Assembly: GCA_937873425.1 (NCBI GenBank)
Contig: CALMYE010000235.1
Coordinates: 1 to 55,710 of the forward strand
Reading direction: 5' to 3'
Length of the DNA: 55,710 nt
DNA from: an uncultured Sphingopyxis sp.
GTDB taxonomy: Bacteria; Pseudomonadota; Alphaproteobacteria; Sphingomonadales; Sphingomonadaceae
Below are positions 7,163 to 14,820 of this stretch, one piece after another. The number at the start of each line of letters is the position of its first letter. The stretch's first letter is position 1. Made by a program: the position numbers and the translations under genes. A model generated the notes under the pieces. That model worked only from the letters and a program-made list of their open reading frames with translations. It did not search any database and was not told the DNA's origin.

Positions 7163-10096
7163 ATGATGGCTATTCGTGCAATGCAGGGCGTCCGCAATCT
7201 GAGCAGGCTGGCGTGCGGGGCGTCGCTCGCGGTGCTGGCGGTGTCGCCGGCCTGGGCGCAGGATGTCGCCCCCGCCGCGGACGACGACGAGATCGTCGTC
7301 ACCGGCTTTCGCGCCTCGCTCGACGCCGCGCTCGATGCGAAGCGCCGCGACGGCGGCATCGTCGATGTCATCAAGGCCGAGGATATCGGCAAATTCCCCG
7401 ACACCAATCTCGCCGAATCGCTGCAGCGCGTCCCCGGTGTCGTGATCGACCGCGACGCGGGCGAGGGGCGTTCGATCACCGTGCGCGGTCTGGGTCAGGA
7501 CTTCACGCGCATCCGCATCAACGGCGTCGAGGCGCTGGCGACGACCGGCGGCACCGACAGCTCGGGCGGCGCCAACCGGTCGCGCGGCTTCGACTTCAAC
7601 GTCTTCGCGTCGGAACTGTTCAACTCGATCACCGTGCGCAAGAGCGCGTCGGCCAATGTCGACGAAGGCTCGCTCGGCGCGACGGTCGATCTGCAGGCGG
7701 CGCGCCCGTTCGACTTCGACGGCTTCCGCATCGCCGGCTCGATCAAGGCGCGCTACAACGATCTCAACGAAAAGATCGATCCGCGCGCCGCGCTGCTCAT
7801 TTCCAACACCTTCGCCGACGGCCGCTTCGGCGTGCTTGTCTCCGCCGCCTATTCGAAGCGGCGGCTCTACGAGGAAGGCTTCAGCACCGTGCGCTGGGAC
7901 AATGGTCCTTCGTCGCAGGGCTGGTGCGCGCCGATCGGCCTGACCTCGCAGGGGACCAATGCGACGCAGGCGACCTGCGGCCCGGCGGCGCAGGGCGTCG
8001 CGCGCCTGCCCGACACGCCGGCTAACCGCGCCGCTTTCGCGGCCGCCAGCGATCCTGCTAATTTCCACCCGCGCCTGCCGCGCTACGGCCGCCTGACGCA
8101 CGACCAGGACCGGCTCGGCATCACCGCGTCGGTGCAATGGGCGCCGACCGACAATACGACAATCACCGCCGAATTCCTCTATTCGAAGCTGAAGGCGACG
8201 CGGCAGGAGGATTTCATCCAGGCGATCTCGTTCAGCCGCAACGCCGCCGCGGGCGGCAAGCCGCAGACCAGCGTCGTCGAAACCCAATATGACAGCAATG
8301 GTGCGCTGCTCTATGGCGTCTACAACGGCGTCGACATCCGGTCGGAATCGCGCTTCGACAAATTGTCGACCGAATTCACCCAGCCGACGCTGACGATTGA
8401 CCATGCGTTCAGCGACCGGCTGCGCTTCAACGCCCGCGTCGGGCGCGCGGATTCGAAGTTCCGCAACCCGATGCAGACGACGACGACGCTCGATGCGCTC
8501 AACGTCAACGGCTATTCGATCGACTTCCGGAACAGCGACCGCCTGCCCGCGATCAACTTCGGGCTCGACGTCAACAGCGGAGCCGCGTTGCAGATCATCG
8601 GCGTGCCGCAGGCTGCGCCCGGTGCGACGCAGCCGAACACCATTCCCAATACGACGAGCAGCGAGATCCGCATCCGGCCGCAGGGCGCGAGCAACCGCAA
8701 CGACGTGCTGCACTTCGACCTGACCTGGGACATCGTTCCCGACGCCTTCAGCGTCAATGTCGGCGCCGATTTCAAGAAATATACCTTCGACACCTTCGAA
8801 TTCCGCCGCGTCAACCAGAACGACACCATCTTCGCGCCCACGGGCGGGATGAGCGGGCTGACCACGACCGTCACCGGCTTCGGCAAGGGGCTCGGCAGCG
8901 GCGCGGTGACGGGCTGGATCATCCCCGATCTCAAGGCGATCTCCGCCGCCTACGACATCTATTGCAACTGCCTGAAGAGCGGGCCGGCCGGCGGCCCCGG
9001 CGACTTCACCCTGTCGTCGATCACCAACGGCAATGCGCGCGGCAACAACCGCCGCATCGTCGAGCGCGACACGTCGGGTTTCCTGATGTTCGATTTCAAG
9101 CAGGATGTCGCGGGCATCCCCGTGCGCGGCAATTTCGGCGTGCGCTATGTCGAAACCGACATCACCGCGCAGGGCTATGTCGCGACCGGCGGCGGCACGC
9201 TGGTCACGGTGAAGAACAAATATGAAGACTGGCTGCCGTCGCTCAACCTGGCGGCGAACGTCACCGACGATTTCATCGTCCGCTTCGCCGCGGCGCGGGT
9301 GATGGCGCGGCCGCAGCTCGGCAACCTCAACCCCGGCGGCACGATCAACACCACCGGCAATCTGACCATCGCCGGCGGCAATCCGCTGCTCAAGCCGTTC
9401 CGCGCCAATACGCTCGATGCCAGCTTCGAATGGTATCACGGCAAGGGCGCCTTCGTCGGGCTCGGCCTCTTCTACAAGGATATCGGCACCTATATCCAGC
9501 AGCTCAGGACCACCATTCCCTATAACCAGACGGGCCTGCCGCTCAGCCTGCTGCCGTCGAACTTCACCGGCGACGAGCTGTTCCAGGTGACGACGCCGAT
9601 CAACACCAGCGGCGGCGCGCTCAAGGGTTTCGAGGTCAATGTGTCGCAGCCGTTCGACTTCCTGCCCGGCGCGCTCAGGCATTTTGGCGTGACGGCGAAC
9701 TACACGCGGGTGCAGTCGAAGATCAACTACCAGATCTCGCCGACCGCGACGGGGACGATCCGCGACAATCTGATCAACCTGTCGCCCGAAAGCTGGAACG
9801 CCACCCTCTATTACGACGACAAGAAGTTCAGCGCGCGCGCGTCGGTCGCCTATCGCTCCGACTATCTGCAGCGCGTGCCGGGCCAGAACAACAATGACGT
9901 CGAGGGCAAGAACAGCACGCTCAACGTCGATGCCCAGCTGCGCTACAAGATCAACAACTGGCTCGAGGTGACGCTGGAAGGCGTCAACCTGACCGACGAG
10001 TTCAACGACCAGTTCATCAGCCGCGCGCGCAACAGCGTCGTCGTCTACAACCACACGGGTCGCGAATTCCTCGCGGGCGTCCGCTTCAAATTCTGA
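7163..10096 (+). CDS. TonB-dependent outer-membrane receptor, probably for oligogalacturonides
   Basis: 977-residue receptor. The signal peptide ends about residue 32 (SPAWAQ), followed by a TonB box (DDEIVVTGF), a plug domain (IPxx-type segments LAESLQRVPGVVIDRD, ITVRGLGQDFTRIRING) and a long beta-barrel ending in phenylalanine (AGVRFKF). The layout fits the large TonB receptors of Caulobacter, Xanthomonas and sphingomonads that import carbohydrates. A strong ribosome site (AAGGGAGGA) precedes the ATG at 7163; the ATG one codon later is equally possible. It is divergent from one pectate lyase and followed by another, so pectin oligomers are the likely ligand (inferred). A strong terminator follows at once. 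Confidence 0.92.
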   Translation: MMAIRAMQGVRNLSRLACGASLAVLAVSPAWAQDVAPAADDDEIVVTGFRASLDAALDAKRRDGGIVDVIKAEDIGKFPDTNLAESLQRVPGVVIDRDAGEGRSITVRGLGQDFTRIRINGVEALATTGGTDSSGGANRSRGFDFNVFASELFNSITVRKSASANVDEGSLGATVDLQAARPFDFDGFRIAGSIKARYNDLNEKIDPRAALLISNTFADGRFGVLVSAAYSKRRLYEEGFSTVRWDNGPSSQGWCAPIGLTSQGTNATQATCGPAAQGVARLPDTPANRAAFAAASDPANFHPRLPRYGRLTHDQDRLGITASVQWAPTDNTTITAEFLYSKLKATRQEDFIQAISFSRNAAAGGKPQTSVVETQYDSNGALLYGVYNGVDIRSESRFDKLSTEFTQPTLTIDHAFSDRLRFNARVGRADSKFRNPMQTTTTLDALNVNGYSIDFRNSDRLPAINFGLDVNSGAALQIIGVPQAAPGATQPNTIPNTTSSEIRIRPQGASNRNDVLHFDLTWDIVPDAFSVNVGADFKKYTFDTFEFRRVNQNDTIFAPTGGMSGLTTTVTGFGKGLGSGAVTGWIIPDLKAISAAYDIYCNCLKSGPAGGPGDFTLSSITNGNARGNNRRIVERDTSGFLMFDFKQDVAGIPVRGNFGVRYVETDITAQGYVATGGGTLVTVKNKYEDWLPSLNLAANVTDDFIVRFAAARVMARPQLGNLNPGGTINTTGNLTIAGGNPLLKPFRANTLDASFEWYHGKGAFVGLGLFYKDIGTYIQQLRTTIPYNQTGLPLSLLPSNFTGDELFQVTTPINTSGGALKGFEVNVSQPFDFLPGALRHFGVTANYTRVQSKINYQISPTATGTIRDNLINLSPESWNATLYYDDKKFSARASVAYRSDYLQRVPGQNNNDVEGKNSTLNVDAQLRYKINNWLEVTLEGVNLTDEFNDQFISRARNSVVVYNHTGREFLAGVRFKF

Positions 10097-10099
10097 CGG

Positions 10100-11296
10100 A
10101 TGCCATCGGTCCCAAAGGGGGGAAGGGCGCAGTTTTGGGTCTGCGCCCTTCTTTTTTGCCCCGCCGCCGCGGGGGCGGCGCCGGCCTCCGAGCCGCCGCT
10201 GGCGTTCGAGGGGGCGGAGGGCGCCGGGCGCTTTTCGGCCGGCGGGCGCGGCGGGCAGGTGCTGCGCGTCACCAACCTGAACGATGACGGTCCCGGCAGC
10301 CTGCGCGAGGCGGTCGAACGCGATGTCCCGCGCATCATCCTGTTCGACGTCGCCGGGACGATCCGCCTCGAAAAGCCGCTGGTCATCCGCCACCCGCGGA
10401 TCACGATCAGCGGGCTCGGCGCCCCGGCGGGCGGCATCGCGCTCGCCGATCACGGGCTGATCGTCGATGCCGACGATGTGGTGATCCGCTATATCCGCTC
10501 GCGCCTCGGCAGCCGGTCGGGGGAGGAGAGCGACGCGATCTCGATCGCCGGGGGACGGCGCATCATCCTCGATCATGTCTCGGCGAGCTGGTCGGTCGAC
10601 GAGACGCTGTCGGTTTCCGCCGACTACGCCCGCACGCCGGGCATCTTCGACGTCACCGTGCAATGGTCGATCATCTCCGAATCGCTGCGCAGCGCCGGGC
10701 ACAGCAAGGGCGAGCATGGCTATGGCAGCCTGATCCGCGGCGGGAAGGGCTCGCGCTTCAGCTTCCACCACAATCTGTGGGCGCATCACGTCCAGCGCAT
10801 GCCGCGCCCCGGCAATTACACGCCGGCCGCCGCCGACCCCGAGGGGGCGTGGATCGAGTTCCGCTCCAACATCTTCTACAATTGGGGCGGCAGTGCCGCG
10901 GGCTACAACGCCGACAGGGACAGCGCGGCGACCTATGCCTTCATCGACAATTGCTACATCGCCGGGCCGGACAGCAAGGGGCAGCACATCTTCCGCGAGG
11001 AGAATCCGAACGCCCGATCCTGGTTCGAGGGCAACAGCCTGAACGGCGTGATACCAGTGGACCCGTGGAGCCTGGTCAAGGGGCTGCACAACCCGCTCGG
11101 CCGCGCCCCCGACATCGCGCCGGTCGCGCGCGATCCGGCGCCGCACGGCTGCGACCGGGTGCTGGCGGAAGCGGGCGCCTCGCAGCCGCGCGACGCCGTC
11201 GATGCGCGGGTCGTCGAGGAGGTGCGGACGCGAACCGGCCGGATCATCGACACCGAGGACGAAGTGGGCGGCTGGCCCGATCTCGCTAAAGAGTGA
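10100..11296 (+). CDS. second pectate lyase, parallel beta-helix
   Basis: 398-residue secreted beta-helix lyase with the same hallmarks as the lyase at 5530-6906: AGGRGGQVLRVTNL, GPGSLREAVE, VVIRYIRSR, IILDHVSASWSVDE and GHSKGEHGYGS. Residues 12-27 (FWVCALLFCPAAAGAA) form a signal peptide, but this part is encoded by an intrinsic terminator hairpin. The ATG at 10100 lies only 3 bases after the receptor stop and has no convincing ribosome site, so translation is probably coupled to the receptor. The 3' end overlaps the convergent uxaA by 11 bases. Confidence 0.85.
   Translation: MPSVPKGGRAQFWVCALLFCPAAAGAAPASEPPLAFEGAEGAGRFSAGGRGGQVLRVTNLNDDGPGSLREAVERDVPRIILFDVAGTIRLEKPLVIRHPRITISGLGAPAGGIALADHGLIVDADDVVIRYIRSRLGSRSGEESDAISIAGGRRIILDHVSASWSVDETLSVSADYARTPGIFDVTVQWSIISESLRSAGHSKGEHGYGSLIRGGKGSRFSFHHNLWAHHVQRMPRPGNYTPAAADPEGAWIEFRSNIFYNWGGSAAGYNADRDSAATYAFIDNCYIAGPDSKGQHIFREENPNARSWFEGNSLNGVIPVDPWSLVKGLHNPLGRAPDIAPVARDPAPHGCDRVLAEAGASQPRDAVDARVVEEVRTRTGRIIDTEDEVGGWPDLAKE
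10122..10157 (+). terminator. intrinsic terminator inside the 5' end of lyase 2
   Basis: Perfect 11-bp stem (GAAGGGCGCAG / CTGCGCCCTTC), 8-base loop, then six T. It has the form of a strong intrinsic terminator for the receptor mRNA, yet it lies within the first 20 codons of the next gene. It may therefore act as an attenuator that lowers lyase expression relative to the receptor. Confidence 0.85.
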
Positions 11297-12800
11297 CGCC
11301 CGATTTCCAGATCGCGATGTCGCGTTCCTCGTTCACCTCGGCCTTGCAATTCGCGCCCGATGCGGTCGCGGCGATCAGGTCGAGCAGGGCGTCCGCCGCG
11401 CCGTCGAAGCCTTCGTCCAATACCCGCCCCGCGTCGAAGTCGATCCAGCCCGGCTTGCGCGCGGCGAGGCTGCTGTTCGACGCGATCTTGAGCGTCGGCG
11501 CGGGAAAGCCGAGCGGCGTGCCGCGCCCGGTGGTGAAGAGGATCAGCGTCGCACCTGCGGCGGTCAGCGCCGTCGCCGACACCGCATCATTGCCCGGCGC
11601 CTCGAGCAATGTCAGACCGGGCAGCACCGCCTCGCCGCCATAGGGCCGGACATCGACGAGTGGCGCGCGGCCACCCTTCTGCACCGCGCCCAGCGACTTC
11701 TCCTCCAGCGTGGTGATGCCGCCGGCGATGTTGCCGGGCGAGGGATTCTCGCTCACCGGCTCGCCGTGGCGGAGGAAATAGTGCCGGAAATCCCGCGCCA
11801 GCCGCACCGCCGCGTCGAAGACGGCCTGCGATGCGGCGCGCTCGAACAGCATCGGTTCGGCCCCGAAAATCTCCGGAATCTCGGTCAGCACCACCTTGCC
11901 GCCCGCTGCCGCGACGGCATCGGCGATGCGCCCGACGAGCGGATTGGCGGTCAGGCCCGACAGCCCGTCCGACCCGCCGCATTTGACGCCGAGCGTCAGC
12001 GCCGCGAGCGGCTGAGCGCTGCGCCGGGCCGGAGCCGCCAGCTCAACCAGCTCGTCGGCCAGCGCCAGCCCGGCGGCAAGATCGTCCTCGACCGCCTGCG
12101 CCGACAGGCTGCGGATGTTCGCCCGCCGTTCGGGCGGGATGGTGTCGATCAGCGCCGCGAGCTGGTTGCTCTCGCAGCCGAGCCCGACGAGCAGCACGCC
12201 GCCCGCGTTCGGATGCTGCGCGAGCGCCGCGAGCAGGCCGCGCGTATGGCCGAGGTCTTCGCCGAGCTGCGAGCAGCCGAAGGGATGCTTGAAGGCGTGG
12301 ATGCCGTCGACGCGCCCGGCGTGGCGCGCGCCCGCGATGCGTGCGATCCGCGCCGCGAGATTGCCGACGCAGCCGACCGTCGGCAATATCCATATCTCGT
12401 TGCGCGTGCCGACCCGCCCGTCGGCGCGGCGATAGCCGGCGAAGCTGCGCGGAGAGGGAGGCAGGGCGGTCGAAGCCGTGCGCGGCGCATAGGTCCAGTC
12501 GGCCTCGCCGCCCAGCGCGGTCGCCAGATTGTGGCTGTGGACATGCGCGCCCGCTGCGATGTCGGCGGTCGCGCGGCCGATAGGGAAGCCATATTTGATC
12601 ACCGCCGCGCCGCGCGCGATCGGCGCGAGCGCGAATTTATGCCCGCGCGGCACATCGTCGCGAAGGCGGATTTCCTGCCCGCCGATCCGCGCCACATCGC
12701 CCGCGCGCGCGTCGGCCAGGCAGGTCGCGACGCTGTCGCCGGCGTCGACGCGGATCGCCGATACCGGTGTCATTTCGTCCGCAGGGCCGGAGCCGCCCAT
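11286..12800 (-). CDS. uxaA: altronate dehydratase UxaA
   Basis: Iron-dependent dehydratase turning D-altronate into KDG, the last step of galacturonate catabolism before KdgK. The N-terminal SAF-like domain has RGHKFAL; the large domain has GYRRADGRVGTRNE, KHPFGCSQLG, GLGCESNQ and KCGGSDGLSG, all typical of UxaA/GarD enzymes. From the ATG at 12800 it is 504 residues; an ATG at 12773 gives 495, the E. coli UxaA length, and is equally likely. It follows lacI by 4 bases in one leftward unit. A predicted operator overlaps the 12773 start. Confidence 0.92.
   Translation of the reverse strand: MGGSGPADEMTPVSAIRVDAGDSVATCLADARAGDVARIGGQEIRLRDDVPRGHKFALAPIARGAAVIKYGFPIGRATADIAAGAHVHSHNLATALGGEADWTYAPRTASTALPPSPRSFAGYRRADGRVGTRNEIWILPTVGCVGNLAARIARIAGARHAGRVDGIHAFKHPFGCSQLGEDLGHTRGLLAALAQHPNAGGVLLVGLGCESNQLAALIDTIPPERRANIRSLSAQAVEDDLAAGLALADELVELAAPARRSAQPLAALTLGVKCGGSDGLSGLTANPLVGRIADAVAAAGGKVVLTEIPEIFGAEPMLFERAASQAVFDAAVRLARDFRHYFLRHGEPVSENPSPGNIAGGITTLEEKSLGAVQKGGRAPLVDVRPYGGEAVLPGLTLLEAPGNDAVSATALTAAGATLILFTTGRGTPLGFPAPTLKIASNSSLAARKPGWIDFDAGRVLDEGFDGAADALLDLIAATASGANCKAEVNEERDIAIWKSGVTL
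12759..12772. promoter_or_regulatory. LacI-type operator at the uxaA start
   Basis: On the coding strand TGACACCGGTATCG, 12 of 14 to the locus consensus, starting at the second base of the alternative uxaA ATG (12773). Binding here could roadblock transcription coming from lacI or cover an internal uxaA promoter. The codons are also compatible with ordinary coding, so chance is not excluded. Confidence 0.45.
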
Positions 12801-12804
12801 CGCC

Positions 12805-13896
12805 TCAGCCCTTCGGCGCGGCGACCGACTGGCGCTCGATGAAGGCCGAGGCGAGGACATTCTCGTCCTCGGCCGGCTTGTTCGGAATGTCGAGGAAGTC
12901 GGGGACCAGCGTCCGCGCGGCGCGCACGCCCATCTCGCGGATCGGCCAGCGCACCGTGCTCAGCGCCGGCCAGATATGCGTCGCGGTCGGGCTGTCGTCG
13001 AAACCGATGATCGACAGGTCGGCCGGCACCGTGATGCCCTTGCCATAGGCGACGCTCATCACCCCCGCCGCCATTTCGTCGTTGGAACAGAAGATGGCGG
13101 TCGGCGGTTCGGCGAGCGACAGCAGGGTCTCGCCCGCCTCGACGCCCGCCGCGTAGCGGTAATTGCCCGGCGCGGAATAGGCGGCGGGCAGCGTCAGCCC
13201 CGCGCCCGCGAGCGCCTCGTGGAACCCTTTTTCGCGTTCGGCCGCCGAGCGGAAGCCGACCGGGCCGCGGACGAAGCCGATGCGGCGGTGGCCGAGGCCG
13301 ATCAGCTTGCCCACCGCTTCCGCCACCACCTCGCGGTCGTTCGACGAGATGCAATGGCGCGCGTCGTCGAGCGGGGCGGAGCCGACGCGGACATAGCGCA
13401 CGCCCAGATCCTCGCACAGCGCGGCGAGCTCGTCATTCTCGGAGATCGGCGGCAGCAGCAGCGCGCCGATCGGTCGCTGCTTTTCGAGGAAGACGCGAAC
13501 ATCCTCGAGCAGCCGGTCGGACCCGCGGTCGACCGGGCGGACGAGCAGCGCGAGGTCGCTGTCCTTGATCGCGTCGAGCACCCCTTGCTGGAAATTGAGC
13601 ACCGTCTGCGCGTTCGGATTGTCGTGGAGCAGCGCGATCAGGAAGTTGCGGCGAAAAGCGAGCGCGCGCGCCTGCGGGTTCGGCACGAAGCCGAGCATCT
13701 TGATCGCCTGTTCGACCGCCTGGCGCGTCTTGTCGGTGATGAATTCGGACCGGTTGATCACCCGGCTGACGGTTTTCTTCGAAACGCCGGCGAGCGCGGC
13801 GACATCGTTGATCGTCGGTTGCTTGCCGCTTTTTCCCCGGTCGCGTGCCGCCATGAATGTTTCACTTTTCCTGTGCATGCCCGGTCGGTCCTGCAT
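12805..13896 (-). CDS. LacI/GalR-family regulator of the pectin locus
   Basis: 363-residue transcription factor. The LacI helix-turn-helix is at residues 28-48 (TINDVAALAGVSKKTVSRVI), followed by the hinge (FVPNPQARALAFRR) and a periplasmic-binding-protein-like effector domain with SNDREVV, CSNDEMAAG and SIIGFDD. The ATG at 13896 has a ribosome site (AGGGAAAA, 3 bases upstream); ATGs at 13878 and 13854 are alternatives and keep the HTH. It is divergent from the hydratase-transporter operon and upstream of uxaA. By context the inducer should be a pectin breakdown product such as KDG; this is inferred. Confidence 0.9.
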   Translation of the reverse strand: MQDRPGMHRKSETFMAARDRGKSGKQPTINDVAALAGVSKKTVSRVINRSEFITDKTRQAVEQAIKMLGFVPNPQARALAFRRNFLIALLHDNPNAQTVLNFQQGVLDAIKDSDLALLVRPVDRGSDRLLEDVRVFLEKQRPIGALLLPPISENDELAALCEDLGVRYVRVGSAPLDDARHCISSNDREVVAEAVGKLIGLGHRRIGFVRGPVGFRSAAEREKGFHEALAGAGLTLPAAYSAPGNYRYAAGVEAGETLLSLAEPPTAIFCSNDEMAAGVMSVAYGKGITVPADLSIIGFDDSPTATHIWPALSTVRWPIREMGVRAARTLVPDFLDIPNKPAEDENVLASAFIERQSVAAPKG

Positions 13897-13962
13897 GCTT
13901 TTTCCCTAGTGGGCGCTGCCCGACATAAAATCAACCCGCGCCGACGGTTCTTCGCTTGCTTT

Positions 13963-13976
13963 TGACACCGGTGTCT
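13963..13976. promoter_or_regulatory. LacI-type operator, best site of the locus
   Basis: TGACACCGGTGTCT, a near-perfect 14-base dyad (13 of 14) between lacI (start 13896, leftward) and the hydratase operon (start 14003, rightward). Its position suits both autoregulation and repression of the uptake and catabolic operon. TTGACA at 13962-13967 overlaps the left arm and may be a -35 element. Confidence 0.7.
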
Positions 13977-14002
13977 CATAGAGCCATTTGCGGAAGAGGG
14001 AA

Positions 14003-14797
14003 ATGACGAATATGCCGGCGACGAACGAACAGCAAAGCGTGGCGAAGGCGTTTCTCGCGGCGCGCGCGAAAAAGACACCGCTTACCGTCTACCCCGGCGC
14101 GATGCCGCGGACGCTGGCCGAGGCCTATGCGATCCAGGATGCCGCGATCGCGCTCGACGGGCGCCGCATCGGCGGCTGGAAGGTCGGGCGGATCGCCGAC
14201 GAGCTGGTCGCACGCTTTGGCGGCAACCGGCTCGCGGGACCGATCTTCGCCGACGAGATCGTCGATGCCGCGGGCGGCGCGGTGCCGGCGATGCCCGTCT
14301 ATGGCGAGGGCTTCGGCGCCGCCGAGGCCGAGGTGCTGCTGCGCTTCGGCGAAGTGGGCGATGATGACCACGACATCGACAGCATCCGCGACTGCATCGC
14401 CGAGGTCCGCACCGGCATCGAGATAGCAAGCTCGCCGTTCCCCGAGATCAACCAGCACGGCCCCGCGGTCACCGCGTCGGACTATGGCAACAACAAGGGG
14501 CTGGTGCTCGGCCCGCCGATCCCCGACTGGCGCGACCGCGATCTCGTCGCCATGCCGGTCGAATTCCGCATCGACGGCATCCTCGCCGGCGCGGCGACGA
14601 TGGAAACCATGCTCGACGGCCCCTTCGGCTCGGCGCTGTTCCTTGTCCGCACGCTGCGCGCGCGCGGCATCGCCATTCCGCCGGGGACATGGGTGTCGGC
14701 GGGCGCGATCACCGGGGTCCACGAGATCGGCCCGGGCCAGAGCGCCGAAGCATTGTTCGACGGAAAAATCCGGGTCAGCTGCACGATTAAGGGCTAA
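14003..14797 (+). CDS. FAH-superfamily hydratase (2-keto-4-pentenoate hydratase-like)
   Basis: 264-residue member of the 2-oxopent-4-enoate hydratase branch of the fumarylacetoacetase fold. Seen are PRTLAEAYAIQDA, GGWKVGR, the metal-binding acidic pair in GAAEAEVLLRF and the C-terminal GTWVSAGAITGVHEIGPGQ. The ATG at 14003 follows GAAGAGGGAA; a TTG upstream (13988) is less likely. It is the first gene of the operon hydratase-MFS-uxaC-reductase behind the best LacI operator. The usual hexuronate route does not need this enzyme; it may act on a 2-keto-3-deoxy acid, but the substrate is unknown. Confidence 0.82.
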   Translation: MTNMPATNEQQSVAKAFLAARAKKTPLTVYPGAMPRTLAEAYAIQDAAIALDGRRIGGWKVGRIADELVARFGGNRLAGPIFADEIVDAAGGAVPAMPVYGEGFGAAEAEVLLRFGEVGDDDHDIDSIRDCIAEVRTGIEIASSPFPEINQHGPAVTASDYGNNKGLVLGPPIPDWRDRDLVAMPVEFRIDGILAGAATMETMLDGPFGSALFLVRTLRARGIAIPPGTWVSAGAITGVHEIGPGQSAEALFDGKIRVSCTIKG

Positions 14798-14820
14798 GCA
14801 GGCCAGCAAGGGAGAGAGAC

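Noticed and set aside
6953-11146. 1397-codon open frame on the minus strand
   Set aside because: It lies antisense to the TonB-dependent receptor and lyase 2, is full of Arg/Ala/Asp runs and has no domain I recognise. It is a shadow of high-GC codon use.
13985-13996. Start of the FAH hydratase at TTG 13988
   Set aside because: The ATG at 14003 has a good ribosome site (GAAGAGGGAA) at the right distance; the TTG has none and lies close to the operator.
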